A stretch of 64,000 nucleotides of DNA from an uncultured Caulobacter sp. (GCF_947036865.1 NZ_CAMQSF010000013.1:1-64000), one strand, 5' to 3'; shown: positions 1 to 8,671, counted from the first letter of the stretch. The notes: generated by a model from the sequence alone, not told the origin. Made by a program: numbers and translations.

Positions 1-1790
1 GCGGCGGGGCCCAGCTCGCCCAGCAGGCGGGCGCGGGGCGACAGCAGCGGCAGGTCGCGGCGCACCGCGCCGGCCGCCTCGCCGCGCCACAGGATCGCGC
101 CGTCGGGCGTCAGGGTGAAGGCCTCGTCCGGCTCGCTGGCCAAGAGGCCCAGGCGCCGAGCGATCTCGGGCCCGACCGCGCGCTGGGCGGCGTTGCGCAA
201 CGCCCGCTCCTCCAGCGGCGAGGTGCCCTTTTCCGGCGTGAAGGTCACGCCCGACAAATGGCCGACCACGTGGCCCTCGACGGTCACCTCGCCGTCCTGG
301 CCGACGCCGGCATAGAGGGTCTCGCGCTCGCCCAGCTGCTTCATCAGCGCGCTGGTGCGGCGGTCGATGAACCGGGCCATCAGCTTTTCGTGCAGGGTGT
401 CGCTGATCCGGTCCTCCAGCTGGCGGGTCAGGCCCTGCCAGTGGGCGGGATTGGCCACCCAGTCGGGACGGTGGGCGATGTAGCTGAGGGTGCGCACGCC
501 CGACAGGCGCGCGGCCAGGCTGTCGATCTCGCCATCGACGCGGTCCAGGGCCTTGAACTGGCCGTTCACCCAGTCCTCCGGCAGGCGCTTGCGGCCGGTG
601 GTCAGGTCGTCGAACAGGGTGCGCGCCATGCGCTGGTGCTCATCGTCGGTGGTCTTGCGGAAGTCCGGCGTCTGGCAGACCTCCCACAGCCGGATCAGGG
701 CCGAGCGGTCGGTCTTGCAGCGCTTGATCACGTCCTCCTGCTGGGCCAGGGCCCGCAGGGTGCGCTCGTCCAGAGCCTCTTCCGACAGCTTCAACCCGCC
801 CCGTTGCGGGGTCTCGGCCAGGGAGCGCAGCAGGCCGGGCAGCGAGCCGAAGTCGAGGCGCGCGTTGCGCCATTCCGCGGCGACGATCGGCTCGAACGTA
901 TGGCTCTCGACGGCCTCGACGAGGTCCTCGTCGATCTCCTCGCAGTCGCCGGTCACCCCGAACGTGCCGTCCCGGGTGTAGCGGCCGGCGCGACCGGCGA
1001 TCTGGCCCACCTCCTGCGGATAGAGCCAGCGGGTGCGCTTGCCGTCGAACTTGCGCAGGCCCGCGAAGGCCACGTGGTCGACGTCCATGTTCAGGCCCAT
1101 GCCGATCGCGTCGGTGGCGACCAGAAAGTCGACCTCGCCCGACTGGTAGAGCGCGACCTGGGCGTTGCGGGTGCGGGGGCTGAGGCTCCCCATCACCACG
1201 GCCGCGCCGCCCCTCTGGCGACGGATCAGCTCGGCGATCGCATAGACCGCGTCGGTGGAGAAGGCGACGATGGCGCTGCGGCGGGGCAGGCGGGTCAGCT
1301 TCTTGGAGCCGGCGTAGGAGAGGTTGGAAAAGCGCTCGCGGCCGATGATCTCGGCGTCGGGCAGCAGGCGGCGCACCAGCGGGGCCATGGTCCCGGCGCC
1401 CAGGAACATGGTCTCGTACTTGCCCCGCGCGTGCAGCAGCCGGTGGGTGAAGATGTGGCCGCGCTCGGGATCGGCGACCAACTGGATTTCGTCGACCGCC
1501 AGGAACTCGACCTCGCGGGCCAGCGGCATGGCCTCGACTGTGCAGACGAAATAGGCCGCGCGCGGCGGCACGATCTTTTCCTCGCCGGTGATCAGGGCGA
1601 CGCTGGCCTTGCCGCGCAGCTTGACGATCCGGTCGTAGATCTCGCGCGCCAGCAGGCGCAGCGGCAGGCCGATCATGCCCGAGGCGTGGCCCAGCATCCG
1701 CTCGACGGCCAGGTGGGTCTTGCCGGTGTTGGTCGGCCCCAGAACCGCGGTCAGTTTCGAGGGGGCCAGGCCGGTCGAACGGTCGCTCAT
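1..1790 (-). CDS. SUV3-like ATP-dependent RNA helicase (C-terminus beyond left edge)
   Basis: This is a superfamily 2 helicase of the mitochondrial SUV3 / bacterial MgpS-like type, predicted to unwind RNA using ATP. The ATG is at 1790. Walker A reads GPTNTGKT at about residues 18-25, followed by a DEIQ motif II near residue 99 and motif VI as QIAGRAGR. The spacing of these motifs and the lack of a DEAD-box Q-motif favour SUV3 over DEAD-box enzymes. About 596 codons are present and the frame is still open at base 1, so the C-terminal part is missing from the window. It is transcribed divergently from the DUF1003 gene across 126 bp. The substrate in this organism is unknown; a degradosome-linked role would be inference from mitochondrial SUV3. 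Confidence 0.85.
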   Translation of the reverse strand, partial: MSDRSTGLAPSKLTAVLGPTNTGKTHLAVERMLGHASGMIGLPLRLLAREIYDRIVKLRGKASVALITGEEKIVPPRAAYFVCTVEAMPLAREVEFLAVDEIQLVADPERGHIFTHRLLHARGKYETMFLGAGTMAPLVRRLLPDAEIIGRERFSNLSYAGSKKLTRLPRRSAIVAFSTDAVYAIAELIRRQRGGAAVVMGSLSPRTRNAQVALYQSGEVDFLVATDAIGMGLNMDVDHVAFAGLRKFDGKRTRWLYPQEVGQIAGRAGRYTRDGTFGVTGDCEEIDEDLVEAVESHTFEPIVAAEWRNARLDFGSLPGLLRSLAETPQRGGLKLSEEALDERTLRALAQQEDVIKRCKTDRSALIRLWEVCQTPDFRKTTDDEHQRMARTLFDDLTTGRKRLPEDWVNGQFKALDRVDGEIDSLAARLSGVRTLSYIAHRPDWVANPAHWQGLTRQLEDRISDTLHEKLMARFIDRRTSALMKQLGERETLYAGVGQDGEVTVEGHVVGHLSGVTFTPEKGTSPLEERALRNAAQRAVGPEIARRLGLLASEPDEAFTLTPDGAILWRGEAAGAVRRDLPLLSPRARLLGELGPA

Positions 1791-1916
1791 GGCCCGAAGG
1801 TGGGGCGGGAATCGAGGCGGGGCAAGCTCAAGCGCCGCGCGGGCGACCGAAGGGCGGGTCGGCGCGTTGATCTCGCGCCGTCCGCGCTCCGCCGCCCGAA
1901 AGGATTCTTCCGCGCC

Positions 1917-2459
1917 ATGACAGAGCCGTCGTCGCCCACCGTGCCGCCGCCCGAGCCGGACGGTCTGACCTCCGCCATGGCCCGCAATATCGAGGCCCTG
2001 CGGGACCGGGCCAGGCGCGAGGAGCGGGAGGCCAGCGCCGGGGACAAGCTCGCCGCCGCCGTCACGGCCTTCACCGGCAGCATGACCTTCGTCTATGTCC
2101 ACCTGGTGATCGTGCTGGCCTGGGTGCTGACCAATTGCGGTCTCCTGCCGGGTGTCCCCCGCTTCGACCCGACCTTCGTCATCCTGGCCACGGCCGCGTC
2201 GGTCGAGGCGATCTTTCTGTCGACCTTCGTCCTGATCAGCCAGAACCGCGCCGCACGCACCGCCGATCGCCGCGCCGACCTGGACCTGCAGGTCAATCTG
2301 CTGACCGAGCACGAGGTGACGCGGCTGATCGGCCTCGTCGTCGCGATCGCCGCCAAGCTGGACGTGCGGGAGGCGCGCGATCCGACCGTCGACGAGCTGC
2401 GGCGCGACATCGCGCCCGAAGCGGTGCTGGACCGGCTGGCGGAGGAAGACGGCCGCTAG
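1917..2459 (+). CDS. DUF1003 family membrane protein
   Basis: The product is 180 residues. A charged cytosolic N-terminus (about 1-55) is followed by two membrane segments (about 58-78 and 90-112), then the ISQNRAARTADRRADLDLQV stretch typical of DUF1003 and a charged C-terminal tail. No biochemical function is established for the family. The ATG at 1917 was chosen because the conserved region begins soon after it; the same frame stays open far upstream only because it lies antisense to the helicase gene. The stop falls 12 bp before the convergent amidohydrolase gene ends. Confidence 0.85.
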   Translation: MTEPSSPTVPPPEPDGLTSAMARNIEALRDRARREEREASAGDKLAAAVTAFTGSMTFVYVHLVIVLAWVLTNCGLLPGVPRFDPTFVILATAASVEAIFLSTFVLISQNRAARTADRRADLDLQVNLLTEHEVTRLIGLVVAIAAKLDVREARDPTVDELRRDIAPEAVLDRLAEEDGR

Positions 2460-2471
2460 CTGGCGCCAAGG

Positions 2472-4118
2472 CTACTGCCGGAACACCACCTTGCCGTCCA
2501 CCACGGTCAGCACCGGCTGGGCGGTCAGGATCGCCTTGGGTTCGACCGTCATCAGGTCGCGGTCGAAGGCCGTCACGTCGGCCTTCTTGCCGGCCTCCAG
2601 CGTGCCCAGCTCCTTCTCGCGGAACACGGCGTAGGCGGGGGCCAGGGTCAGCATCCTCAGCGCTTCGGCGCGGGTGACGGCCTCCTCCAGGTGCCAGTCG
2701 GCGTTGGCGAAGCCGTCCAGGCCGTGGCGATAGACGGCCGCGTAGAACTCGATGCGCGGGTCGCCGACCTCGACCGGGGCGTCCGAGCCCGCGGCCACCA
2801 CGACCCCGGCGGTCAGGAAATCCTTCCAGCGATAGCCCTCGTGGAGACGGGCCTGGCCCAGGCGGGCCGGCGCGAAATAGAGGTCGCCGATCGCGTGGCT
2901 GGGCTGCATCGAGGCGATGACCCCCAGCTTGGCGAAGCGCGGCACGTCGGTGTCGGCGACGATCTGGGCGTGCTCGATCCGCCAGCGCGCCGTCGTGTCG
3001 CCCGCCAGCGCCTCCTGGAACCAGTCCAGGGTCATGCGGTTGCCGCGATCGCCGATGGCGTGCATGGCCACCTGCGCCCCGACCGCCTTGGCCTGCTTCA
3101 TCAAGGCCACGCCCTTGTCGTAGGGCGTCAGCTGCAGGCCCAGGCCCTCGGCGTCGCTATAGGGCTCCAGCAGGGCCGCGCCGCGCGACCCCAGGGCGCC
3201 GTCCATATAGAGTTTGATCCCCCGCGTGCGGATCAGGCCCGTGACGTCGGTCTGGGGACCCTTGGCCAGCACCTCGGCCGCGCCGCTGGGGTCCATGTAG
3301 TTGTCGACGCGGATATGGAACCGCCCCTGGGCCGCCTCCTCGCGCAGCAGAGCCAGGTCCGGGGCCATGACGCTCATATTGGCCAGACCCGTCCAGCCGC
3401 GCGCGGCGTAGAGCTGGCCGGCGGTGTCCAGCGCCTTGCGGATCAGCGCCGCGTCCGGCGGCGGGATGACGTCCTTCACCAGGCTCTGGGCGTGGTCGAT
3501 CAGCATGCCGTCCGGCTGGCCGTCGGCGCCCTTCAGGATCTTGCCGCCGGCCGGATCGGGCGTCGCGGCCGTGACCCCGGCCTTGGCCAGGGCCGCGCTG
3601 GAGGCGACGCTGGCGTGACCGTCCGAGCGGCCCAGCACCACGACCCGTCCCGGCGCGGCGGCGTCCAGATCGGCCTTGTTCGGGAAGCGCTTCTCCGGCC
3701 AGTGGGTCTCGATCCAGCCTCGGCCATAGATCGCGCCCTCCGGATGGGCGGCGGCGTAGGCCTTCACCGTCGCCACGAGGTCGGCGACCGAGGTGGTCTT
3801 GTCCAGATTGAGCGTCAGTTCGCGCAGGCCGATGCCGGTCAGGTGGGCGTGGGCGTCCACGAAGCCCGGATAGGCGGCCGCGCCCTTGAGGTCGATGTCG
3901 GCCGCGTCCTTGGCCGCCTTGGCGCGGGCGGCGGCCAGATCGCCGACGAACAGGATCCTGTCGTCGCGGATCAGCACCGCCTCGGCCGTCGGCTTAGCCT
4001 CTACGCCGGTGTGGATCGGGCCGCCATGGATCAGGAGGTTGCCGGCGCGGGCCGAAGTGCCCAGGGCGGTCGACAGCGAGGTCGCGGCCAGCAGGGCGGC
4101 GAGGGCGAAACGGCGCAC
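2472..4118 (-). CDS. secreted amidohydrolase family 3 protein (YtcJ-like)
   Basis: This is a 548-residue metal-dependent hydrolase of the amidohydrolase superfamily (Amidohydro_3). A signal peptide covers about residues 1-25 (hydrophobic ALAALLAATSL, cleavage near ARA-G), so the enzyme should be periplasmic. Visible metal-site motifs are DAHAH near residue 90, HAIGDRGN in the middle and GSDAP in the C-terminal third, which is the HxH / H / D pattern of the fold. Length is normal for the family. The substrate cannot be told from sequence; relatives act on formamides or other amides, and many are uncharacterised. It stands alone between convergent DUF1003 and the divergent alkyltransferase gene. 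Confidence 0.85.
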   Translation of the reverse strand: MRRFALAALLAATSLSTALGTSARAGNLLIHGGPIHTGVEAKPTAEAVLIRDDRILFVGDLAAARAKAAKDAADIDLKGAAAYPGFVDAHAHLTGIGLRELTLNLDKTTSVADLVATVKAYAAAHPEGAIYGRGWIETHWPEKRFPNKADLDAAAPGRVVVLGRSDGHASVASSAALAKAGVTAATPDPAGGKILKGADGQPDGMLIDHAQSLVKDVIPPPDAALIRKALDTAGQLYAARGWTGLANMSVMAPDLALLREEAAQGRFHIRVDNYMDPSGAAEVLAKGPQTDVTGLIRTRGIKLYMDGALGSRGAALLEPYSDAEGLGLQLTPYDKGVALMKQAKAVGAQVAMHAIGDRGNRMTLDWFQEALAGDTTARWRIEHAQIVADTDVPRFAKLGVIASMQPSHAIGDLYFAPARLGQARLHEGYRWKDFLTAGVVVAAGSDAPVEVGDPRIEFYAAVYRHGLDGFANADWHLEEAVTRAEALRMLTLAPAYAVFREKELGTLEAGKKADVTAFDRDLMTVEPKAILTAQPVLTVVDGKVVFRQ

Positions 4119-4200
4119 GGGCGATCTCCAGGCAAGGCGAGTTTTCGAAATCGTAAGGGCGGGGCCTCGAAAGTCGCAACAGGGCTGCTAGATTTTCCGC

Positions 4201-4776
4201 ATGACCGCCCAGGGGTTCTCCCTTTTCGATACGATCATCGGCCGCTGCGGCGTCGCCTGGAGCGACCTTGGCCTCGTGGGCGTGCAACTGCCCGAGGCGT
4301 CGCCCGGCGCGGCCTGGGCGCGCCTGCGCAAGCGGTTCCCCGAGGCGGCGGAGGCCGACCCGCCCGCCGAGATCGAGCTGATCATCGGCCGCATCCGGGA
4401 TCTCCTGTCCGGCGGCCGCGACGATCTTTCCGATGTGCCGCTGGCGCTGGAGGGGCAACCGGCCTTCAACCAGCGGGTCTACGAGATCGCCCGCGCCATC
4501 CGGCCGGGCCAGACCTCGACCTATGGCGAGGTGGCCAGGGCCATGGGCGAGCCGGGCGCGGCGCGGGCCGTGGGCAAGGCGCTGGGCGAGAATCCCTGGC
4601 CGATCGTGGTGCCCTGCCACCGCGTGCTGGCCGCTTCCGGCGGCATGGGCGGTTTCTCGGCCAATGGCGGGACGAACACCAAGGCGCGCCTGCTGACGAT
4701 CGAGCGCGCCCGAACCAGCGAGACGCCGACCCTGTTCGACCTGGAATTCTCGGTCGCCCCGCCGCGCGGCGTCTAG
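4201..4776 (+). CDS. methylated-DNA--[protein]-cysteine S-methyltransferase (copy 1)
   Basis: This suicide repair protein moves alkyl groups from O6-alkylguanine in DNA to its own cysteine. The product is 191 residues. The N-terminal domain (about 1-80) is degenerate, and the C-terminal ATase domain carries RPGQTSTYGEVA, the arginine-finger helix ARAVGKALGENP and the active-site motif PCHRV. Compared with Ogt/Ada it has an extended tail of about 25 residues after the catalytic domain, and GGTNTKARLL replaces the usual ERK-type loop. It is the first of three alkyltransferase genes in the window (others at 21837 and 41412). It appears monocistronic. Confidence 0.92.
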   Translation: MTAQGFSLFDTIIGRCGVAWSDLGLVGVQLPEASPGAAWARLRKRFPEAAEADPPAEIELIIGRIRDLLSGGRDDLSDVPLALEGQPAFNQRVYEIARAIRPGQTSTYGEVARAMGEPGAARAVGKALGENPWPIVVPCHRVLAASGGMGGFSANGGTNTKARLLTIERARTSETPTLFDLEFSVAPPRGV

Positions 4777-5088
4777 GGCCTTGCTCAGTCCGTCTCCCCG
4801 GCGAATGCCGGGGCCCAGATGGAAGCCCATGGAGGAGGATCCAGGGGGCGCCGCGTCTTTCCAGCCATCCTAAGCGCCTTTCGATCTGGGTCCCGGCATT
4901 CGCCGGGAAGATCGGAAATAGCCTTTGGAAAAATCGTCCGCCGACGGCGCTTAACGCGCGGTAACGCTTGGCTGAACAGGGGCGAAACGAATCATGACCG
5001 AATCAGCGACGTTCGCCGATTCAGCGTTTGTTCCCTACAAGCTATTGTACCTCAAAGCGCGTTAACCACAAATCGGTTTCATCGACCG
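4777..5088. other. 312-bp intergenic region
   Basis: The region between the alkyltransferase gene and the convergent DUF3617 gene holds a long imperfect inverted repeat (annotated separately at 4795-4908) followed by about 180 bp of AT-richer DNA. I see no coding frame with a credible start, and no tRNA-like fold. Confidence 0.6.
4795..4908. repeat. family A dispersed inverted repeat, copy A1
   Basis: The left arm (4795-4820) contains CGGCGAATGCCGGGGCCCAG. The right arm (4884-4908) contains CTGGGTCCCGGCATTCGCCG, almost its reverse complement. About 60 bp of unrelated sequence lies between. The inner CCCAG/CTGGGTCCCGG core also occurs at 27375-27486 and 52741-52848, which defines a family of long intergenic hairpins. 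Confidence 0.75.
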
Positions 5089-5541
5089 CTACTTCGAGGC
5101 GGTTTCCTCGACCGGGCACTCGGCCGCGACCCGCCGCGCGGTCAGGCTGCCGGCCAGGGGCATGCCGCTGATGGTCTTGATGTGGATGTCCATCTTGAAC
5201 CGCTCGGGCGCATAGACCCCCTCGGCGGTCACCGGCGACACGCGGTCCTTCTTGTCGGTCCACGTGCCCCGCAGCTGGATCTTGCCGTCGCGCACCACAT
5301 TGGTCGTGTAGTCGCAGCGATAGCGCTTGGTGCAGATGCCGCGCGAGAACTGCTCGACATCGGCCGGCTTCAGGCACTTGGTCTCGCTGCTGACCGGGAT
5401 CGGCCCGATCTTGTAGTCGTACTCCCACTGGCCCGGCAGGATCGTCGCGCTGGCGGCGCGCGCGGCGGGCTGGGCGAGGACGAGGCCCGCGAGGCCCGAC
5501 GAAAGCGCCAGGACGGAAGCGGCAAGGACGGCGGAACGCAT
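5089..5541 (-). CDS. DUF3617 family secreted protein
   Basis: A small exported protein of 150 residues with an N-terminal signal peptide (hydrophobic about 4-25, cleavage near ARA-A). The body starts with the PGQWEYDYKI stretch typical of DUF3617. Four cysteines (KCLKP, ICTKRYRC, AECP) suggest two periplasmic disulfides. No function is known for the family. I place the start at 5541, which has AGGAG nine bases upstream; an ATG six codons earlier at 5559 is possible. It is transcribed divergently from rpmB. Confidence 0.8.
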   Translation of the reverse strand: MRSAVLAASVLALSSGLAGLVLAQPAARAASATILPGQWEYDYKIGPIPVSSETKCLKPADVEQFSRGICTKRYRCDYTTNVVRDGKIQLRGTWTDKKDRVSPVTAEGVYAPERFKMDIHIKTISGMPLAGSLTARRVAAECPVEETASK

Positions 5542-5656
5542 ACGACGGATCTCCTGCATGGGCGCTTCCCTATATAGAGCGTTGGATGAACCGTGCTTGA
5601 AGGCCGGGGCGCGATCGGGGTTCCGACGGCGGCGCGGGTAATCGGGGCTGGACGCC

Positions 5657-5686
5657 TTGACTCAAGGGGCGGCCTTCGCCTATATC
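5657..5686 (+). promoter_or_regulatory. putative housekeeping promoter of rpmB
   Basis: TTGACT (5657-5662) and TATATC (5681-5686) are separated by 18 bp, a near-consensus sigma-70/73 type promoter about 110 bp upstream of the rpmB start. This would give a leader of roughly 100 nt. Called by eye. Confidence 0.5.
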
Positions 5687-5797
5687 GCCCGCTCTCGCGC
5701 GGCCGGCCTGCCGGAACCGCGTGTCCGAATTCATATCTTAGCGGGCCTGGCTCTCCTCAACAGAGGGCGCGGCTTCGCCCAAGCCAAGGTAACCACC

Positions 5798-6097
5798 ATG
5801 TCGCGCCGTTGCGAACTTACCGGTATCGGTCCGATGGTCGGCCACAATGTGAGCCACTCGAACATCAAGACCAAGCGCCGCTTCCTGCCGGCCCTGTCGC
5901 CCGCCACGCTCCAGTCGGAGTCGCTGGGCCAGAGCTTCAAGCTGCGCATCAGCAACGCGGCCCTGCGCACGCTCGACTTCAAGGGCGGCCTGGACACCTT
6001 CCTGCTGGGCGCCAAGGACGAGCAGCTGTCGCCGCGCGCCCTGAAGATCAAGGCCCAGGTGAAGGCCAAGGCGAAGGCCGCCGCTCAAGCCGCCTGA
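5798..6097 (+). CDS. rpmB: 50S ribosomal protein L28
   Basis: A 99-residue bL28 protein of the large ribosomal subunit. The N-terminus MSRRCELTG, then [15 protein letters not shown] and [22 protein letters not shown] sequence are diagnostic. The tail is rich in Lys and Ala, as in alphaproteobacterial L28. The ATG at 5798 fits the family N-terminus; an earlier in-frame start would add about 47 residues foreign to L28. A strong terminator follows at once, so the gene is monocistronic. Confidence 0.97.
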   Translation: MSRRCELTGIGPMVGHNVSHSNIKTKRRFLPALSPATLQSESLGQSFKLRISNAALRTLDFKGGLDTFLLGAKDEQLSPRALKIKAQVKAKAKAAAQAA

Positions 6098-6130
6098 GGC
6101 TGACGGGGTTTCACGTCTGTGAATTCGAAG

Positions 6131-6160
6131 ACCCGCCGGGAGCGATCCCGGCGGGTTTTT
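6131..6160 (+). terminator. intrinsic terminator of rpmB
   Basis: ACCCGCCGGGA and TCCCGGCGGGT form a GC-rich stem with a short loop, followed directly by TTTTT. Confidence 0.9.
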
Positions 6161-6209
6161 CGTTATCGGGCGGGGCTGACCGCGGCGTCGCCGCTTAGAC
6201 CCTAGCGAC

Positions 6210-6452
6210 TTAGTCGCGCCACATGGCGCGGCCGACTCTGAAGAGAGCGACGCCGGTCGCGATCGGAACGCCGCCGAAGACCGCGACGAGGAGGAGCGCG
6301 CTGATCAGGCCTTTGCCCTGGGGTCCGGCCATCATGACAAGCACCGTCGCGCTGCACAGGCCGCAGAGGCCCGCGATCAGGACCCCAACCGCCATCAGGA
6401 ACGCCCCGAACAGCTTGGCGACGCGCCGACCGATTTCGTCTTGTTCCGCCAT
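6210..6452 (-). CDS. small two-TM membrane protein, last gene of the radical SAM operon
   Basis: An 80-residue protein with two hydrophobic segments (about 13-37 and 45-68) joined by a short Gly/Lys loop (GPQGKG), and polar ends. I do not recognise a family. Its ATG overlaps the stop of the radical SAM gene as ATGA at 6452, so the two are probably translationally coupled. An open frame reaches further upstream to 6572, but that part is antiparallel reading through the radical SAM gene. The function may be linked to that enzyme, but nothing in its own sequence shows this. Confidence 0.7.
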   Translation of the reverse strand: MAEQDEIGRRVAKLFGAFLMAVGVLIAGLCGLCSATVLVMMAGPQGKGLISALLLVAVFGGVPIATGVALFRVGRAMWRD

Positions 6453-7909
6453 CAGTTCGGCTCCTTCCGGCCGCGCCGCAGGCTTTCGTTTCCCGGTGCG
6501 CCCGGACGGTAGAAGGTGTTGTAGGTGTCGAATGGAATGATCCGACCGTCGGGCTCCACGAAGTGGACGCACGAGCGCTTCACCGTGCCCAGGTCGAAAT
6601 TGTAGCGGTCCAGGAACTGGGAGATCACCACCCGAAAGGTGTTCTCATAGGCGATGTCACGCGGGACGGCCGCCTCGGGCAGGCAGCACAGCAGGCTGGC
6701 GAGTTTCTCCGACGTATCGGCCTGGGCGGTCGACAGGGACAGCAGATCGAAGATCCCTTTGCGGAGTTCCGGGTAGGCCTCGAAGGTGACGGTGTTGGGC
6801 GCGGCCGCGACGAAGAGCTCGCGCGGCAGCATCGCCGTGATCGGCAGGACCTCGCCGCCGTTGCGCAGGCCATAGCCGATGCAGATTTGATCCGGATTGC
6901 AGGGCAGGGGGATCAGATCTTCCAGCGCGAAGACGCCCGCCTCCGCGATCCGCCGGCGAACCTCGGTGAGCACGATCCGGTCGCGCTTCGGGTCGAAGCC
7001 GTCATTGCGCCCGGCGTCCTGGATCGGCTGGAAGGTGACGCCGCGCACGCATCGCCAGGTGAGCGCGTGACGGACGATGTCCGGGATCTCGCCGTCGTTC
7101 AGGCCCTTCTTGAGCGTGACCACGAGGGTCGTCGAGATGTTGTTGCGCTCAAGGGCCTGCAGGGCGTCCTGGCGCACGCGCGTCAGGTCGGCGCCCCGCA
7201 GCGCCATCAGCGGCTCGCGCCCGAGGCTGTCGAACTGCAGATAGACCTCGAAGCGCGGCATGAAGGTCGCCAGCCGTTCCGCGAAGCCCGGCTCGCGCGC
7301 GATGCGAAGGCCGTTGGTGTTGATCATCAGGTGACGGATGGGCCGCCGCCGCGCCGCCTCCAGGATCTCGAAGAACTGGGGGTGCAGGGTGGGCTCGCCG
7401 CCCGAGATTTGCGCCAGATCGGGCTCGCCCTCGGAATCGACCAGGATGTCCAACATGCGCTCGATCTCGGCCAGGGACCGATGGCCCTCGCGCTTGACCG
7501 AGGAGTCGGCGAAACAGACGGGGCAAGAGAGATTGCAGGCCTCGTTGACCTCGATGATCGCCAGACACGAATGCTGCTCGTGGTCGGGGCAAAGGCCGCA
7601 ATCGTAGGGGCAGCCATGATCGGTGCGCGTCTGAACCTTCAGCGGCCGGTCGCCGGGCTTCAGCCAGTCCCGCTGCGATTTCCAATACGAAAGATCATCG
7701 GCGATCAGGGTCTTCTGTACGCCGTGCTCGCGACACCGCTTGAGCAGGAAGACGTCATTGTCCTCGGCGATGATCTTGGCCGGAACCAGGGCCAGGCAGG
7801 CCTCGCACAGGCTGGTGGTCTGGCCCAGGAACAGATACGGCGCCGCCTTGCGCGCGCTCGCGACGGTCGTAGATCCATCCATAAGCCACCAGCCCCGCGC
7901 ACAAGACAT
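6452..7909 (-). CDS. radical SAM enzyme, COG1964 / tetraether synthase-like
   Basis: A 485-residue radical SAM protein. The SAM-cluster motif is CNLSCPVC (CxxxCxxC), preceded by a second cysteine group CPYDCGLCPDHEQHSC and an N-terminal pair SLCEAC. This three-part cysteine layout is characteristic of COG1964, the family holding the archaeal tetraether lipid synthase Tes, MJ0619 and bacterial membrane-spanning-lipid synthase candidates. ISGGEPTLHP is the GGEP motif of radical SAM enzymes. It follows an Lgt-like gene with a long overlap and precedes a small membrane protein. A lipid-modifying role is inference from the family and neighbours. The start is uncertain: ATG 7909 or ATG 7882; neither has a strong ribosome-binding site. 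Confidence 0.85.
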   Translation of the reverse strand: MSCARGWWLMDGSTTVASARKAAPYLFLGQTTSLCEACLALVPAKIIAEDNDVFLLKRCREHGVQKTLIADDLSYWKSQRDWLKPGDRPLKVQTRTDHGCPYDCGLCPDHEQHSCLAIIEVNEACNLSCPVCFADSSVKREGHRSLAEIERMLDILVDSEGEPDLAQISGGEPTLHPQFFEILEAARRRPIRHLMINTNGLRIAREPGFAERLATFMPRFEVYLQFDSLGREPLMALRGADLTRVRQDALQALERNNISTTLVVTLKKGLNDGEIPDIVRHALTWRCVRGVTFQPIQDAGRNDGFDPKRDRIVLTEVRRRIAEAGVFALEDLIPLPCNPDQICIGYGLRNGGEVLPITAMLPRELFVAAAPNTVTFEAYPELRKGIFDLLSLSTAQADTSEKLASLLCCLPEAAVPRDIAYENTFRVVISQFLDRYNFDLGTVKRSCVHFVEPDGRIIPFDTYNTFYRPGAPGNESLRRGRKEPN

Positions 7910-8558
7910 GGAAGAGATTAAACGGCCCGATCAACTTGGGATAGGGCTTTAGGAATTCCCAGGCGAACCGCTGCGCCCCGTAGGCCATGCACAGGGCGTA
8001 GAAGCCGCGCCGCATCGCCCAGTCGTCGCGCCGTGCCAGGCCGACGATATAGGCCGTCAGGAACACCGCCATCGACAGGCTCTCGTAGAGCTGCACGGGA
8101 TGGCGGGACACGTGGTCGCCGAGGTCGACGCCCCAGGGTAGCCGCGTCGCGACGCCGTAGGTGCCGTCGGCCTTGCCCGCGAAGAAACAGCCGAGGCGTC
8201 CGATCACGACCCCCGCCGCGAAGGGGCCCGTGAAGACCCCGCCGGTCGAGCGCCTGATCCCTCTGAAAGCCTTGTAGATCTCGATGGCCGCGATGGCGCC
8301 GACCAAAGCCCCGACGACGCTGTGCGACAACGCCGGATCGGGACCGCGCAGACTGTTCATCGACCCGGCGACCCATGCGCCGGGCAGGGCCCCGAGGACG
8401 AGCGCCACGAAGTAGCCGCCGTCGATCCGGCCGGCGATCCGCTGCGCCAACGGTTTCAGTCGCCAACGATAGAGCACCACGCTCAGCGCCACGCCCGCCA
8501 GCCAGCCGGCGAGATCGAAGGCGACGTGGGCCAACGGCGAGGTGGGGATGGCGATCAT
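7755..8558 (-). CDS. prolipoprotein diacylglyceryl transferase (Lgt)-like membrane protein
   Basis: A 267-residue polytopic membrane protein. GRLGCFFAGKADGTYG matches the Lgt signature region (GRIGNFING in true Lgt), RHPVQLYES matches the conserved H-x-PxQLYE segment, and QRFAWEFLKP matches the later Arg/Glu motif. The usual Lgt Asn in the signature is replaced by Cys, and the loop after it is shortened. It is therefore probably a paralogue and not the housekeeping Lgt. The start is taken as ATG 8558; a TTG at 8594 is possible. Its last 40 or so codons overlap the radical SAM gene in another frame and look like non-family sequence. It could transfer or bind glycerolipid in the radical SAM pathway (inference). 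Confidence 0.8.
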   Translation of the reverse strand: MIAIPTSPLAHVAFDLAGWLAGVALSVVLYRWRLKPLAQRIAGRIDGGYFVALVLGALPGAWVAGSMNSLRGPDPALSHSVVGALVGAIAAIEIYKAFRGIRRSTGGVFTGPFAAGVVIGRLGCFFAGKADGTYGVATRLPWGVDLGDHVSRHPVQLYESLSMAVFLTAYIVGLARRDDWAMRRGFYALCMAYGAQRFAWEFLKPYPKLIGPFNLFHVLCAGLVAYGWIYDRRERAQGGAVSVPGPDHQPVRGLPGPGSGQDHRRGQ

Positions 8559-8671
8559 GCCAAAGACTTGTTCACGTCGGCTGGAGCGGCGCAATCGGCG
8601 GCGGGTACGTCACTTTTCCGGCTGTCGGGCTTTCAACCTCGACGATTTCGAAGACCCGCCGAGGCGTTCGC

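Noticed and set aside
4951..4966. CtrA box (TTAACGCGCGGTAACG)
   Set aside because: The second half should be TTAA at 7-bp spacing; here it is TAAC, and no cell-cycle gene lies downstream.
6452..6572. Longer N-terminus for the two-TM protein gene
   Set aside because: It would read through the end of the radical SAM gene in another frame and gives no family-like sequence, while the ATGA overlap at 6452 gives a natural start.
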